DNA from: Gonapodya prolifera JEL478
Taxonomy: Eukaryota > Monoblepharomycota > Monoblepharidomycetes > Monoblepharidales > Gonapodyaceae
Reading direction: 5' to 3'
DNA: 64,000 bases
Assembly (NCBI GenBank): GCA_001574975.1
Contig: KQ965736.1
Coordinates: 414,910 to 478,909 of the forward strand
Positions 37,294 through 46,029 of this stretch are shown in pieces (the first letter of the stretch is position 1; each line of letters starts with the position of its first letter). The notes below the pieces were generated by a model. The model had not been told where the DNA came from and did not search any database. It saw only the letters and a list, made by a program, of their open reading frames with translations. The translations under genes were made by a program, and so were the position numbers.

Positions 37294-38439
37294 TCACTCG
37301 GCGCTAGAGACATAGCCCGCACCCTGCCTGCGCTTTGGAAGATCTGTCAGTACCTTTGTGAGAGCGGATATGTACGCGTTTGCAACTGGCGCCTTGTTTG
37401 CGGAAAGATTGGCACACTGGGCATTGAATGAATCTCGATCAACTGCCGAAAGTGCCGCGTACATGCTCATTGCACGATCTACGTCGAGGTCTACCGGAGC
37501 CAGTGTTACTGGATCAAGCGGAAGTGCGTACCCGCGGTCTGCAAAACCCGTATCTTGCAAGAGTTGAGACACTTTACGGGTCGTGTGAAGGGTCATGAAC
37601 GGAGTAGAGGTCACGATCGAAAGCACGGTTGAGTGGAAGCGCATGCAAATGGCGAAATCCAGAGTAGAGTAGATTTGGCACATTTTGTCGGGGTAGTTGG
37701 CTATCCCCTCGTTGGCGTCTGGAACTGTATCTGCAGCCGTGAGAAACGTCATGTTGTGAAAGATGTTTACGTTTTCCTGCAGAATCCGGAGGACGTCGAC
37801 ATTTATCTTGTAGTCGCAGTTTGTGGGATCGTTTATGTTTGTGTCCAAAGGAACAAAGACGAAATCTGTGTTTGGGTTTCTTCGGTAGATGTTTTCAACC
37901 AACTGCGCCAGCTGCTTCACCACGTGAGAGTAGTAGCTCATGTCGCCAGACGCTATTGGACGGGAAAGAAATAGGCCCACGCGCCTTCTGGGCGACAGCA
38001 AGGGCAAGCGGCGCCATACTTGCATGGCCTGGCGGAGCAAAAAGGCAATATCAAGATATCTGATTGTGTTGGATGGGCCTATTCGCGCAGATACAGCGTC
38101 TTGGTCCGAAATGTTGCGTGCATGCACCATGTTGCATAAATCCAAGAGATGAGTTTGTTCCTCAAAGGGGACGCCAACTGAGAAGGCGTAGATTGGTAGG
38201 CGCGGCGCGCGTTTGTGAAACACGTAGATTTGATCAAAGAAATAGGGGATTACCACATCTCCGCCGCCAATAACTATTGCGTCATACATTGTGTTTGGGT
38301 AGGGGATTGATTCGAGCTTGTTGGGGAGCTTGAAATCAAAATGGAACTGGGGAAAGAACGTTGTGTAGCACCATTTAAACAACTCGTCTCCATAATTCTG
38401 TCTTCCAAAATATCCTATACATACGAGTTGTTTGGGCAT
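37294..38439 (-). CDS. Polysaccharide pyruvyl transferase-family protein
   Basis: Members of this family add pyruvate ketals to sugars in surface glycans. The intact 381-residue frame begins MPKQLVCIGYFGRQNYGDEL, the N-terminal signature of the family, and contains DAIVIGGGDVVIPYF, a middle segment RRVGLFLSRPI..., and the C-terminal block FAICMRFHSTVLSIVTSTPF followed by HTTRKVSQLLQDTGF. The MRFHS and T-x-K positions match the conserved C-terminal motif (S/M-x-R-x-H). There are no introns. It lies between the other two minus-strand genes of the block, suggesting a small glycan-modifying cluster. Family assignment is fairly firm; the actual substrate is unknown. Confidence 0.7.
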   Translation of the reverse strand: MPKQLVCIGYFGRQNYGDELFKWCYTTFFPQFHFDFKLPNKLESIPYPNTMYDAIVIGGGDVVIPYFFDQIYVFHKRAPRLPIYAFSVGVPFEEQTHLLDLCNMVHARNISDQDAVSARIGPSNTIRYLDIAFLLRQAMQVWRRLPLLSPRRRVGLFLSRPIASGDMSYYSHVVKQLAQLVENIYRRNPNTDFVFVPLDTNINDPTNCDYKINVDVLRILQENVNIFHNMTFLTAADTVPDANEGIANYPDKMCQIYSTLDFAICMRFHSTVLSIVTSTPFMTLHTTRKVSQLLQDTGFADRGYALPLDPVTLAPVDLDVDRAMSMYAALSAVDRDSFNAQCANLSANKAPVANAYISALTKVLTDLPKRRQGAGYVSSAE

Positions 38440-38607
38440 TTGTTTTACAGTAATCTGTGCTTGTATAAGTCTAGGCGAGAGGAAATATTTTGCGTTACGC
38501 TTCTAACTGCTCCAGAATGTTGCCCGCAATGATTGATCGAGAAACTCTGCAAACCCTACAGAAATACATTGGCATCTGCAAAAAACATAAGTCTCCTCCA
38601 AAATCAG

Positions 38608-39345
38608 TCAATGCCTCCTTGTTGTCCGGATTCCTGCAAGCGCGTCTAGAAATCTCTCGAGCATAGCATTGGTCTTTTGGTTGTGATCTTTGCTCATAAA
38701 CGTGAGACAAATACTCTTGAATCGCCTCAAGCACGTAATGTGAGTGTTGGAGCTCGCCAACTCCCGATTGAACCCATACATGTCGTGGCACTGAATCATT
38801 CTCATGATATCGTAAGGCGCCATCACCAGACGTTTGTACAGCCACGACACAAGCCCGTGGTACAACTCTGGATTCATAACCTCGTGAAGCCGGGATTGCT
38901 GAATCATGTTGAGAATGTCCATCTCCTCTTCTGCGTGAGATAGGGTCGCTTCCATGATACCGACAAGTTCCTCGAGTGTTGCGTGTTCGAGAGCGCACCC
39001 CAGAAATACCTCAAACCCTTGATATGTCCAGCCCACCGTTTCTCCATCCGCAAGATCGAATCCAAAGTAATTGATGACATCAATTACGTGTCCATAGGTT
39101 CCCGTCCTTTCCCGAGCTCGCGAGGCAAGGCAGAGAATTTCGTAAACATGCTGTTGGTTTCCAAAAGAGTGTCGTCGATATCAAAGATGTGGTATCCGAC
39201 CAACTTGGCCATATTGCCATACATGATGAGGTATTTGCAAATGTCCACGTCAAACGAGAGTCGCTATCGAAACAGCCAAGATGCTGCAGCAGGCGGTAGA
39301 TTGAGTGGAACGGCGGGTTGTGGTAGATTGCGTGATGGAGAACAA
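38608..39345 (-). pseudogene. Frameshifted gene with a HAD-like DxDxT motif
   Basis: Three overlapping frames on the minus strand read as one protein if two frameshifts are allowed. The first piece (about 39,345-39,255) has HHAIYHNPPFHSIYRLLQHL, the second (about 39,250-39,140) YGNMAKLVGYHIFDIDDTLLE, and the third (about 39,145-38,608) RARERTGTYGHVIDVINYFG through the stop at 38,608. The HIFDIDDTLL segment matches motif I of haloacid dehalogenase-type phosphatases; the remainder does not look like a normal HAD cap or core, so the function is open. Frameshifts lie near 39,250 and 39,150, not in long homopolymers, which argues for decay over simple sequencing slips. Its upstream end meets a 47-bp repeat. 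Confidence 0.45.
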
Positions 39346-39392
39346 GTTCCTGCAGTTTACAGGCTTGTGCAGCTCACCAAGGTTGTGTAGCA
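39346..39392 (-). repeat. 47-bp inverted repeat, left copy
   Basis: Reverse complement matches 39,994-40,040 at 46 of 47 positions (runs TGCTACACAACCT and GGTGAGCTGCACAAGCCTGT flank the single mismatch). It abuts the broken HAD-like gene. Confidence 0.8.
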
Positions 39393-39404
39393 TGAATGAT
39401 ATTT

Positions 39405-39421
39405 TGCGCAAGGTCCCTAAT
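39405..39421 (+). repeat. Right copy of the 17-bp direct repeat
   Basis: TGCGCAAGGTCCCTAAT, exact partner of 31,117-31,133. It lies 12 bp beyond the 47-bp repeat, just outside the virus-like genes. Confidence 0.75.
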
Positions 39422-39615
39422 GTGATATAATTTGATGGGATTTGTCAAAAATAACAGCATATATACCAAAAATTTATATATAACAAAATTATACTTAGAA
39501 GTAGGTTAATGTTTACCTGGGCAACTGGTTAAACTTGAGCTTGGCAAAGCTGGGTGGTCTGTCATTACAGACTTTGCGTAGACCTTTGTTGTGGTGGTCT
39601 GTGAAACTTTGCAAA

Positions 39616-39716
39616 GATGTGCCAATGCCCAAGTGCTCTTTGCCTTTGCAAAAATATGCTACTTGATTTTTTCAACTGCTCTGTCTGTGTTTCTGTCTCA
39701 GCATCCTTGCCATTGT
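39616..39716 (+). repeat. Left arm of an imperfect inverted repeat
   Basis: About 100 bp that match the reverse complement of 41,035-41,138, including CCCAAGTGCTCTTTGCC and CTCTGTCTGTGTTTCTGTCT without a mismatch. The arms are about 1.3 kb apart, the layout of a non-autonomous transposon or a folded-back repeat. Confidence 0.65.
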
Positions 39717-39993
39717 TGTCGCCCTCTTTTTGCTTCTTGCAGGCTTGCTTGGCATGCAAACCCATGCCATTGTGTTTGCATTTGAACCCTGCTTACCAAA
39801 CCTTTACTGCTCCCCCTGCCAAAGTGTCCATTGCAGTGATACCAGCGTTGGGCGCCCACCATACATGTCAAATGGGTATGCACTTTGTTTAACAGTATGT
39901 GCAAGAAGGTGAGAAATAACAGCTGGGATGGCTGAGAAGGCTTGAAACAACTAAACAGTAAGAGATTGAATAGTGTTTTGTTTGTTCTTGGGT

Positions 39994-40040
39994 TGCTACA
40001 CAACCTAGGTGAGCTGCACAAGCCTGTAAACTGCAGGAAC
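39994..40040 (+). repeat. 47-bp inverted repeat, right copy
   Basis: Partner of 39,346-39,392 in opposite orientation, separated by about 600 bp. One mismatch only. Confidence 0.8.
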
Positions 40041-41034
40041 GTGTATATATATGATCAAACATACATAATATGTTGTAGTGCACACAGAACTCACCTGCAG
40101 GAACATGACACCAAACTTGGGGCACGCCCTGCAGGTGCACTCATCTAAATACATGACCACAGTAGTGGCACAGCACTTAACACCTCACACTATATATTCC
40201 ATGTCAATGGATGTCACCTGAGGCTATGGTGACATGGGTGGGTCCTTCATTACAGCAACCACACTCAGTCCCAAACAAAACCCGCCCCCTTCTTTTGTCC
40301 TTCTTGCACCATCAACAATCAGCATTTAAATCGAAAAACATTTGTGTTTGTTGGCGTCCTTTGCCACTTCAGTCATCTCATTGTCTTCACACCAATCCCA
40401 GTTTCACTATGGAGTGTCTCCTGCCCATTGCCAAAGTTGGCACTGCCAGTTGTTTCCAGCCATGAATGGATGGAAAGTGCTGCATGCTGATGTTGGGCAA
40501 TGGATCCTTGGTTCTGATGCTACCTGTTTGGGTGCAGTTCAACTTGCATCCATGGAAGTTACAATGCTCTGAATGAAGCTTGATAGTCTTGGGATTGGCT
40601 CACGGGACTGTTCTACCTTGACCCGATTCTGCCCTTTCAGTGCTCCAATCCTTCTGTCACCATCAATCTTGCAATGTTCACATTTGGGCTGTTTGAAGCT
40701 TGGGAGGAAGAAGCATTGCGCAGTAGCAAGATTGATGGAAAACAACATTAGCCTTTGAAGTTGGTTTAAACAACCATGAGGATGCCTGTGTCTGCAAACA
40801 GAAAAACAAGTTGAATGTACTTCACTTGGATCAGGTTAGACACTGATGATGACAATCAAGGCAGCACTCCTGCCATCTTTTTGACTGCTGATGGTTCCTG
40901 ATGAATCAAATGAAGTTTGGGGTCTCAACAATTCCAAATTGCATGCAACTAAAAAGGAAGAAGGATGTATTCTATTTCTGGGACTCCCAAGCATAGCTGC
41001 TGCCAAGGAAATTCTATAAGCCTTGGGGGAGAAA

Positions 41035-41138
41035 GATGGTGAGGATGCCAAGACAGAAACACAGACAGAGTGGTTGAAAAAACAAGTAACATTTTTTTGC
41101 AAAAGGCAAAGAGCACTTGGGCTGGCAAAATTGACATC
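41035..41138 (-). repeat. Right arm of the imperfect inverted repeat
   Basis: Partner of 39,616-39,716. Between the arms lies another small stem, CCATCAATCTTGC near 40,663 with its complement near 40,727. Confidence 0.6.
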
Positions 41139-41791
41139 CCCTATCACCAAATTCATATCCGTACGCCCTTATTCAAAGAAAAACTTCTTCCCATTTCCAG
41201 TGCTTCTTCTACCTAACATTCCCAACAACTTCTTATGTTGATTTCATTTTTTAAGCACTTTTCAGTCATGCTTCCTCATCTTTGCCCACATTCGGAGATA
41301 TGATGATATCAACCCTGATGACATACATTACACTTCACGTACTCTCTTCTTGCCCCTGAAATGTGTTGTGACATCATTCTTAATTTTCCCACAGAACTGT
41401 ATGTCCCTGCCAATAACGGCGCTACTAATACATAATGTATACATACCTTTTTACTCTTTTCTTGCTTTGTTCACTATGCCGCTACCCTGCGCCTCGGTGT
41501 TACAAATGACTCACCCCACCAAACCCGACCCGCGACTTCTCCACAGTGAGAATCTTTTGCGGGAAGAGAAACGAGATTTCGGTCCTTGGCTTCTTATCCC
41601 GGCTCACCTCCGCGGTTTCGACCTATGTGCACTGGCACTTTTCAACAGTTCCTGCCTGTTCCCCCCTTCTCGCAGGGTTGGATTGGGGGCCGCGGCAAGG
41701 GCAAGGTTGTGGTAGTTGGGGCAGATTAGCCGGACTTTCACTTCAATACAACGTCACGCAATTGCCCGATCGCTGTCCAACCTCCCCCGGA

Positions 41792-43353
41792 ATGACGCAT
41801 CCCACCGCAGACGACCTGCTGCTCCAAATCCTCGACCTGCTGGATACGTACATGGCATCTCGCGAACCACTCAAGGCGTCGGTCGCAAAGGTGCGCTGGT
41901 TGCCGTTCACTTGCTTGTTCCTTTGGCAATTCACCTTTATTTAACGTTCCTTTGACTTTCCACGTTGAAATTCATCATAATCCTCCACGTTTCCCCCATT
42001 CACTGACCCACAAAACAACGTACCACTCAAATGCACAACAACCCACTCCCGACCAAGCACAGGGGTTTTTCAACATCGCGGAGGCCCGCAAGACCATGGG
42101 GTCGCAAATAAACCAGCACAACTATGACCTACGAATGAAGGCATCCGCGACCGTGTGAGTGGGTTTGGGCGAGGATTGGGATAGGGGGTGGGGGGGGGGG
42201 GGGGCGGGGTGGACTGGACCGGACGGACTGAGCGGTGAATAGTGGTGCAAAGGGGGAACGGTAGCAGACGAATTCGATGCGGTAACAAGCAGGACTTGTT
42301 CGCTATGTTACAACCGCTCCGTGTAACGCGCGAGGTTAAGCCTATGTCCTCTAACAGTCGCCCAGCGACTGTGGAGCGGAGTGTGTCGTTGACGAGTTGA
42401 GGATTAAATGGACACGACGTGACCAGAACTCGAGGAACAAGAAATGCGCGAGAAGGCGTGATCGAATACACATTTGTTGCGTCAGAGATGCGCAGCCTTG
42501 AGGTATCCGAGATACTAAGCTTCAGTTACCAACGTTACACCTTCCGCAATCCCAACTCTCTAGTGCCATCGACGCGAACCCTCCCTCCCCCCTGGCCACC
42601 ACCACCGTGTCCAAGCACTCCCTCTCCCTTGTACGGGTCTCCCCGCCCACGTCCATGTCCTCCCTTCCCACCTCAACCGACTCCATCCCTGACCCTTTAA
42701 CCCCCGCACCTGCTCCGGCAGCCGAACCGGAAACAACCCTTCGCCGGCGCAAGAATCCGGCCGCAGCCGACGCCGATAATGACGGTGATGGAGACGACTT
42801 GGGCAGCCCCCCGGCGCAGGAGACCAAACCATACGAACACGAGACTCCTCAAACCACACCGACCAAGGCAAAACACACCCGCCCGGCGTGCGACCCGCTC
42901 AAATGGTTTGGCGTGCTGGTCCCGGGGGCTCTGCGGGAGGCTCAGGGAGATTTCACGCGTGGTAAGTGGCCTAGTTCTCTTTTGCAGGGATCGTATTTTC
43001 TCACACGGACACCTCGTATATCCATCACCCACCGCCCACAACCACACGTCCACTTCCCAAAAGCACTCTCGTACGTTGTGGCACTTGCCGACGTGCAGCT
43101 CGAGATGGCGCGACTGGAGGGTGAGCTGCACAAATTTGTCGAGCGAGGGGTGGAGAAGGGGGCGCCCGAAAAGGGAGGCGAGGACGAGGGTGAAGGCGAT
43201 AAGAAAGAGGTGGACGCGGGTACGGCGGGGGATGAGAACGGGACGGTTCAGGGCGATGGCACGAGCACAGCGACTGAGACGGAAACAGAAACGGCTGTAG
43301 AGAAGGGGACAGGCGAGTTGTTGGAGACACGCGCAGACAGAGCGAAGCAGTAG
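41792..43353 (+). CDS. VMA22: VMA22 / CCDC115 V-ATPase assembly factor
   Basis: Vma22 is an ER-associated assembly factor of the V-ATPase Vo sector, working with Vma12 and Vma21. Four exons join cleanly: 41,792-41,890 (MTHPTADDLLLQILDLLDTY), 42,063-42,154 (GFFNIAEARKTMGSQINQHN, YDLRMKASATV), 42,564-42,961 (AIDANPPSPLATTTVSKHS ... DPLKWFGVLVPGALREAQGD) and 43,064-43,353 (ALSYVVALADVQLEMARLEG and an acidic Glu/Thr-rich tail). The GFxxxAxAR...YDxRM block near the N-terminus and the DPLxWFGxLVPxxLRxAQ block near the C-terminus define the family. The middle linker and acidic tail are longer than usual. The second intron contains a 15-base poly-G run. Confidence 0.82.
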
Positions 43354-43885
43354 AAGGGGGAAAGAGTGAGAAAGAGGTCGGACGGGAGACCACGGGGTGA
43401 CAGATTGAGCATGACGGTTCGGCGACGGGGAACAAGCGGAGTCGGGAGGCTTGTGGGGAGGTGAGGTCAGACTTGGAATCAAACGGCGCTTCACACGCGT
43501 TGTGTCCACATGTGCATGAAGTGACCGCAAAATGACGACAAGATTTGTAAATACGTTTGCTGCCAAATTTCACTTTTGATGCAAATAAATTAAATTAATT
43601 GGTTGTTTATGGACTGAAACGACGGACGCCATTCTCCGCTGGCACGGACGTGCCATCCCAGCAAGCCGAACAATCCACTGGAATGATGCGTCGCGGACTT
43701 GTGCCTCCCACCAACTTCAACACGAGCGATCGCAACCTCCGAAGCGGAGAGTGGTCGGTGGAAGTGTGCGATGCCAAGAATGAAATGGGTTGGAACAATT
43801 TCACGCTTTGAGATCATCCAAACCAATCCATTCAGCATCCATCACACCTCCCACTCTCCACCCTACCCGCTCCCGTTCCAATTAC

Positions 43886-45115
43886 ATGCCTGAGCCCGCA
43901 TCGCCCCCTCCTGCAGGGCGAAAGCTCCTCCACTGGCCAACTTCTCCCTCGCCCATTGGCCACGGCAAGGACTTTAGCTGGTCGGACCCCCCGGCGGCAA
44001 TCAGGGCCTACGAGGCCTACCCGCTTGCGGAACCTGACGAGGCCGATGGGCGATCGGCCGGGGATGGTGGCGGGGACGGCGGTGCAGCGCAGGAAGGACC
44101 ACCACGGGTGTTCGACGAGCGCCGCGTGACGGTTGTTGCGGCCGTCGACAGGGAGGAGCGGCCGCCGCGGTGGATATCGGACCGGAGCGCGGCGTACCCG
44201 ACGCATCGGCGGATGGTGCGGCACATGCATTTTTGGTTCGCCGAGGGGAAGTCGGCGCAGGACGTTGATGAGTGCGCGAGGCGCGCGTGTGAAGGTGCTC
44301 ACGTGGTGGGTGAGGCGGTGGTCAAGGTTGTGAAGGGTGTGAATGCGCAGGAGGGGTGGACGGAGTGGGACGTGGGGTGTGCAGTGAGGCGAGTGGGCGA
44401 GTTGTGGAGCGGTGGGGGCGGGTTAAGAGATGTGGTTGCGCATGCAGTCAACAGTGCAGGCACGTGTCAGGACCGAGGGAATGTGAATTTGGGACGTGAG
44501 AACAGGGAGGTGGATGGGGATGTGGCCACCACCGGGGACAATCACAATGGCGACTCTCCCTCGAAAGCGCCCTTGGAGGCGAAGGCCACGACCAATCCCG
44601 GCGAAAGACACGGCGACGGCAACAGCAGCGCAACCGACGACCTTTCGTCATGGCACGCTGCATTGATGGACTGGTGTATCGGGTACTCCCTTACCCTCTC
44701 GCCCGACACGAACTACTCACCCGCGATCGACGCCGTATGTGCATCACACGTATCCACAGCCGCCATCGTTGCTCGGCTGGCGGGCACGTCCCGCGTTGCG
44801 CCGGACGGGACTGGCGCAGTTGCCGTATCAGCCCGGCGGGTCGAGGCCGAGGAGTTCAGCTGGGCGGTGCTGTTCTGGGCCCGGGCGGGTATGAAGGCGC
44901 GCGGCGGCGCGAACGCGGGACCTGGCGAGGCGCTTCAGGGGCACATTGCGGCACTGTACGATCTCGTGTACGACCGTGAGGCGGCCCAAGAGGATAACTT
45001 TGTGCGCGGCAGGCAGCGCAAAACGAGGCAGCCCCTGCGGTGTATGTTGGAGGCTATGGGATATACAAAGATGCGAGACGCTAAGCAGGATGTCGACGGA
45101 TGGGGCCTTCGGTAG
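43886..45115 (+). CDS. Hypothetical 409-residue protein
   Basis: I do not recognise this protein. It is a single uninterrupted GC-rich frame. The ATG at 43,886 (MPEPASPPPAGRKLLHWPTS) is the first in frame; the region upstream has only a TTG. The N-terminal third is Pro/Gly-rich; then come MVRHMHFWFAEGKSAQDVDE and CARRACEGAHVVGEAVVKVV (helical), a low-complexity Asn/Gly/Asp linker, and a more ordered C-terminus with SWHAALMDWCIGYSLTLS and EEFSWAVLFWARAGMKA. It could be a lineage-specific gene. A long open frame in GC-rich DNA can also arise by chance, but the ordered segments make this less likely. Its 3' end converges with the COX14-like gene. Confidence 0.45.
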   Translation: MPEPASPPPAGRKLLHWPTSPSPIGHGKDFSWSDPPAAIRAYEAYPLAEPDEADGRSAGDGGGDGGAAQEGPPRVFDERRVTVVAAVDREERPPRWISDRSAAYPTHRRMVRHMHFWFAEGKSAQDVDECARRACEGAHVVGEAVVKVVKGVNAQEGWTEWDVGCAVRRVGELWSGGGGLRDVVAHAVNSAGTCQDRGNVNLGRENREVDGDVATTGDNHNGDSPSKAPLEAKATTNPGERHGDGNSSATDDLSSWHAALMDWCIGYSLTLSPDTNYSPAIDAVCASHVSTAAIVARLAGTSRVAPDGTGAVAVSARRVEAEEFSWAVLFWARAGMKARGGANAGPGEALQGHIAALYDLVYDREAAQEDNFVRGRQRKTRQPLRCMLEAMGYTKMRDAKQDVDGWGLR

Positions 45116-45430
45116 GCCGAGGAGCCCCTTGGTAGGGGAAGAGGGGGTGTTTCGCTACGAGAATCTATAGGAGTCCAGGTTCGAGTGTCGATGGGAATCC
45201 GCCCGCGGGTTGAGTTGTGAGGAGGAGTGGGGATCAGGAGGAGGGTGGGTTGGATTGTGGTTCACTATGCGAAGATTGAGGTGCCTGGGGGGATGGGCAG
45301 GGCAGCCGATGAATTATTGTGTGAATAATATGTGGGGGCAAGAGACGGCATGAGCAGAAGGATGAGATGAAAGTTCCATCAGAGTAAAAGTGGTTAGAGC
45401 AAGAGCAGAAACCGGCCACGTGTCGCACCA

Positions 45431-45586
45431 TCAACGTACGCTCTCCTCCTGCGCGAGTTTCTTCCTCGTCTGGACTCTTTGGTACGTAATGACGCCCATT
45501 TCGCCGATTGCGTAGACGGACACAGCTGCCAGCGATCCAACAGCGACTTTGTGGAGTAGATCGGCAGCACGTGTTGCGAACGACAT
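45431..45586 (-). CDS. COX14-like cytochrome c oxidase assembly microprotein
   Basis: A 51-residue single-exon frame starts MSFATRAADLLHKVAVGSLA at 45,586 and continues AVSVYAIGEMGVITYQRVQT with a short charged tail. The layout (about ten polar residues with a D-x-L-H pair, one membrane segment, then a basic/charged tail) matches Cox14/C12orf62, an inner-membrane factor that supports Cox1 synthesis and assembly. Larger overlapping frames on the same strand have no recognisable content. It is rather short compared with animal versions. The neighbour UTP23 diverges from it. Assignment rests on pattern alone. Confidence 0.55.
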   Translation of the reverse strand: MSFATRAADLLHKVAVGSLAAVSVYAIGEMGVITYQRVQTRKKLAQEESVR

Positions 45587-46029
45587 CGGAGTGGCAAGTG
45601 GAGAGGAGAGGGGTGCGCAGGTGTGCGTGGGGGGCTGCGATGCGATGTGGGTCCGGTTGTAAGGGTCGAATGATACGTTGCCGTCTGAAAAGCTGACACC
45701 ACACAGTCATCGTTGTCCGAAGCTCCCACAGAATGATCCCACCCCTCTTTAAGAAGTAAGATATGCGGTACAGATATGTCTCAAATTGCAAAAAAACAAT
45801 ATAAACGACACAAATTGTCACAGACCAAATAGCTACGGAAGTGTTGTCTCTAGCTGGGACATTGGTGAACACAAGCGTGTGGCAGCGGTGCGACAAGGTG
45901 AATTGCATATCGAGTACGTTGTTCCAGCCACTTCGTTCATGAAAAACCCTTCGTGACATTTAAGCTTCTGTGGCTGTGGTCACAAGTTATTTCTAAACTC
46001 CACTCCTCACCCAGCAAATCTCGGCAGCA
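45587..46029. promoter_or_regulatory. Intergenic region between COX14-like gene and UTP23
   Basis: 443 bp between two divergent start codons. No TATA-like box or repeat stands out; probably promoters and leaders of both genes. Confidence 0.4.

Larger units (their letters stand above)
33569..39345. mobile_element. Endogenous giant-virus-like (NCLDV) fragment
   Basis: Five tightly packed genes without introns, unlike every neighbour, cover this stretch. Two lie on the plus strand (33,569-35,639, spaced 10 bp), three on the minus strand (35,660-39,345). One is VLTF3-like, a gene of the nucleocytoplasmic large DNA virus core set; others are sugar-modifying types common in giant viruses. Three gene relics carry stops or frameshifts or lie beside them, so the block seems to be a decaying insertion, not an active virus. 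No capsid, polymerase or packaging ATPase is present in the window. Confidence 0.65.
39422..41791. other. AT-rich repeat zone and upstream region of VMA22
   Basis: About 2.4 kb with no gene I can support. It holds the inverted-repeat arms and the second 47-bp copy described separately. Reading frames are short and change character within the repeats. The last 300 bp (about 41,490-41,791) form the likely VMA22 promoter and leader. Confidence 0.5.

Noticed and set aside
45234-45959. 241-codon minus-strand frame overlapping the COX14-like gene
   Set aside because: No recognisable content, composition shifts along its length, and the smaller frame inside has a clear membrane-protein layout.
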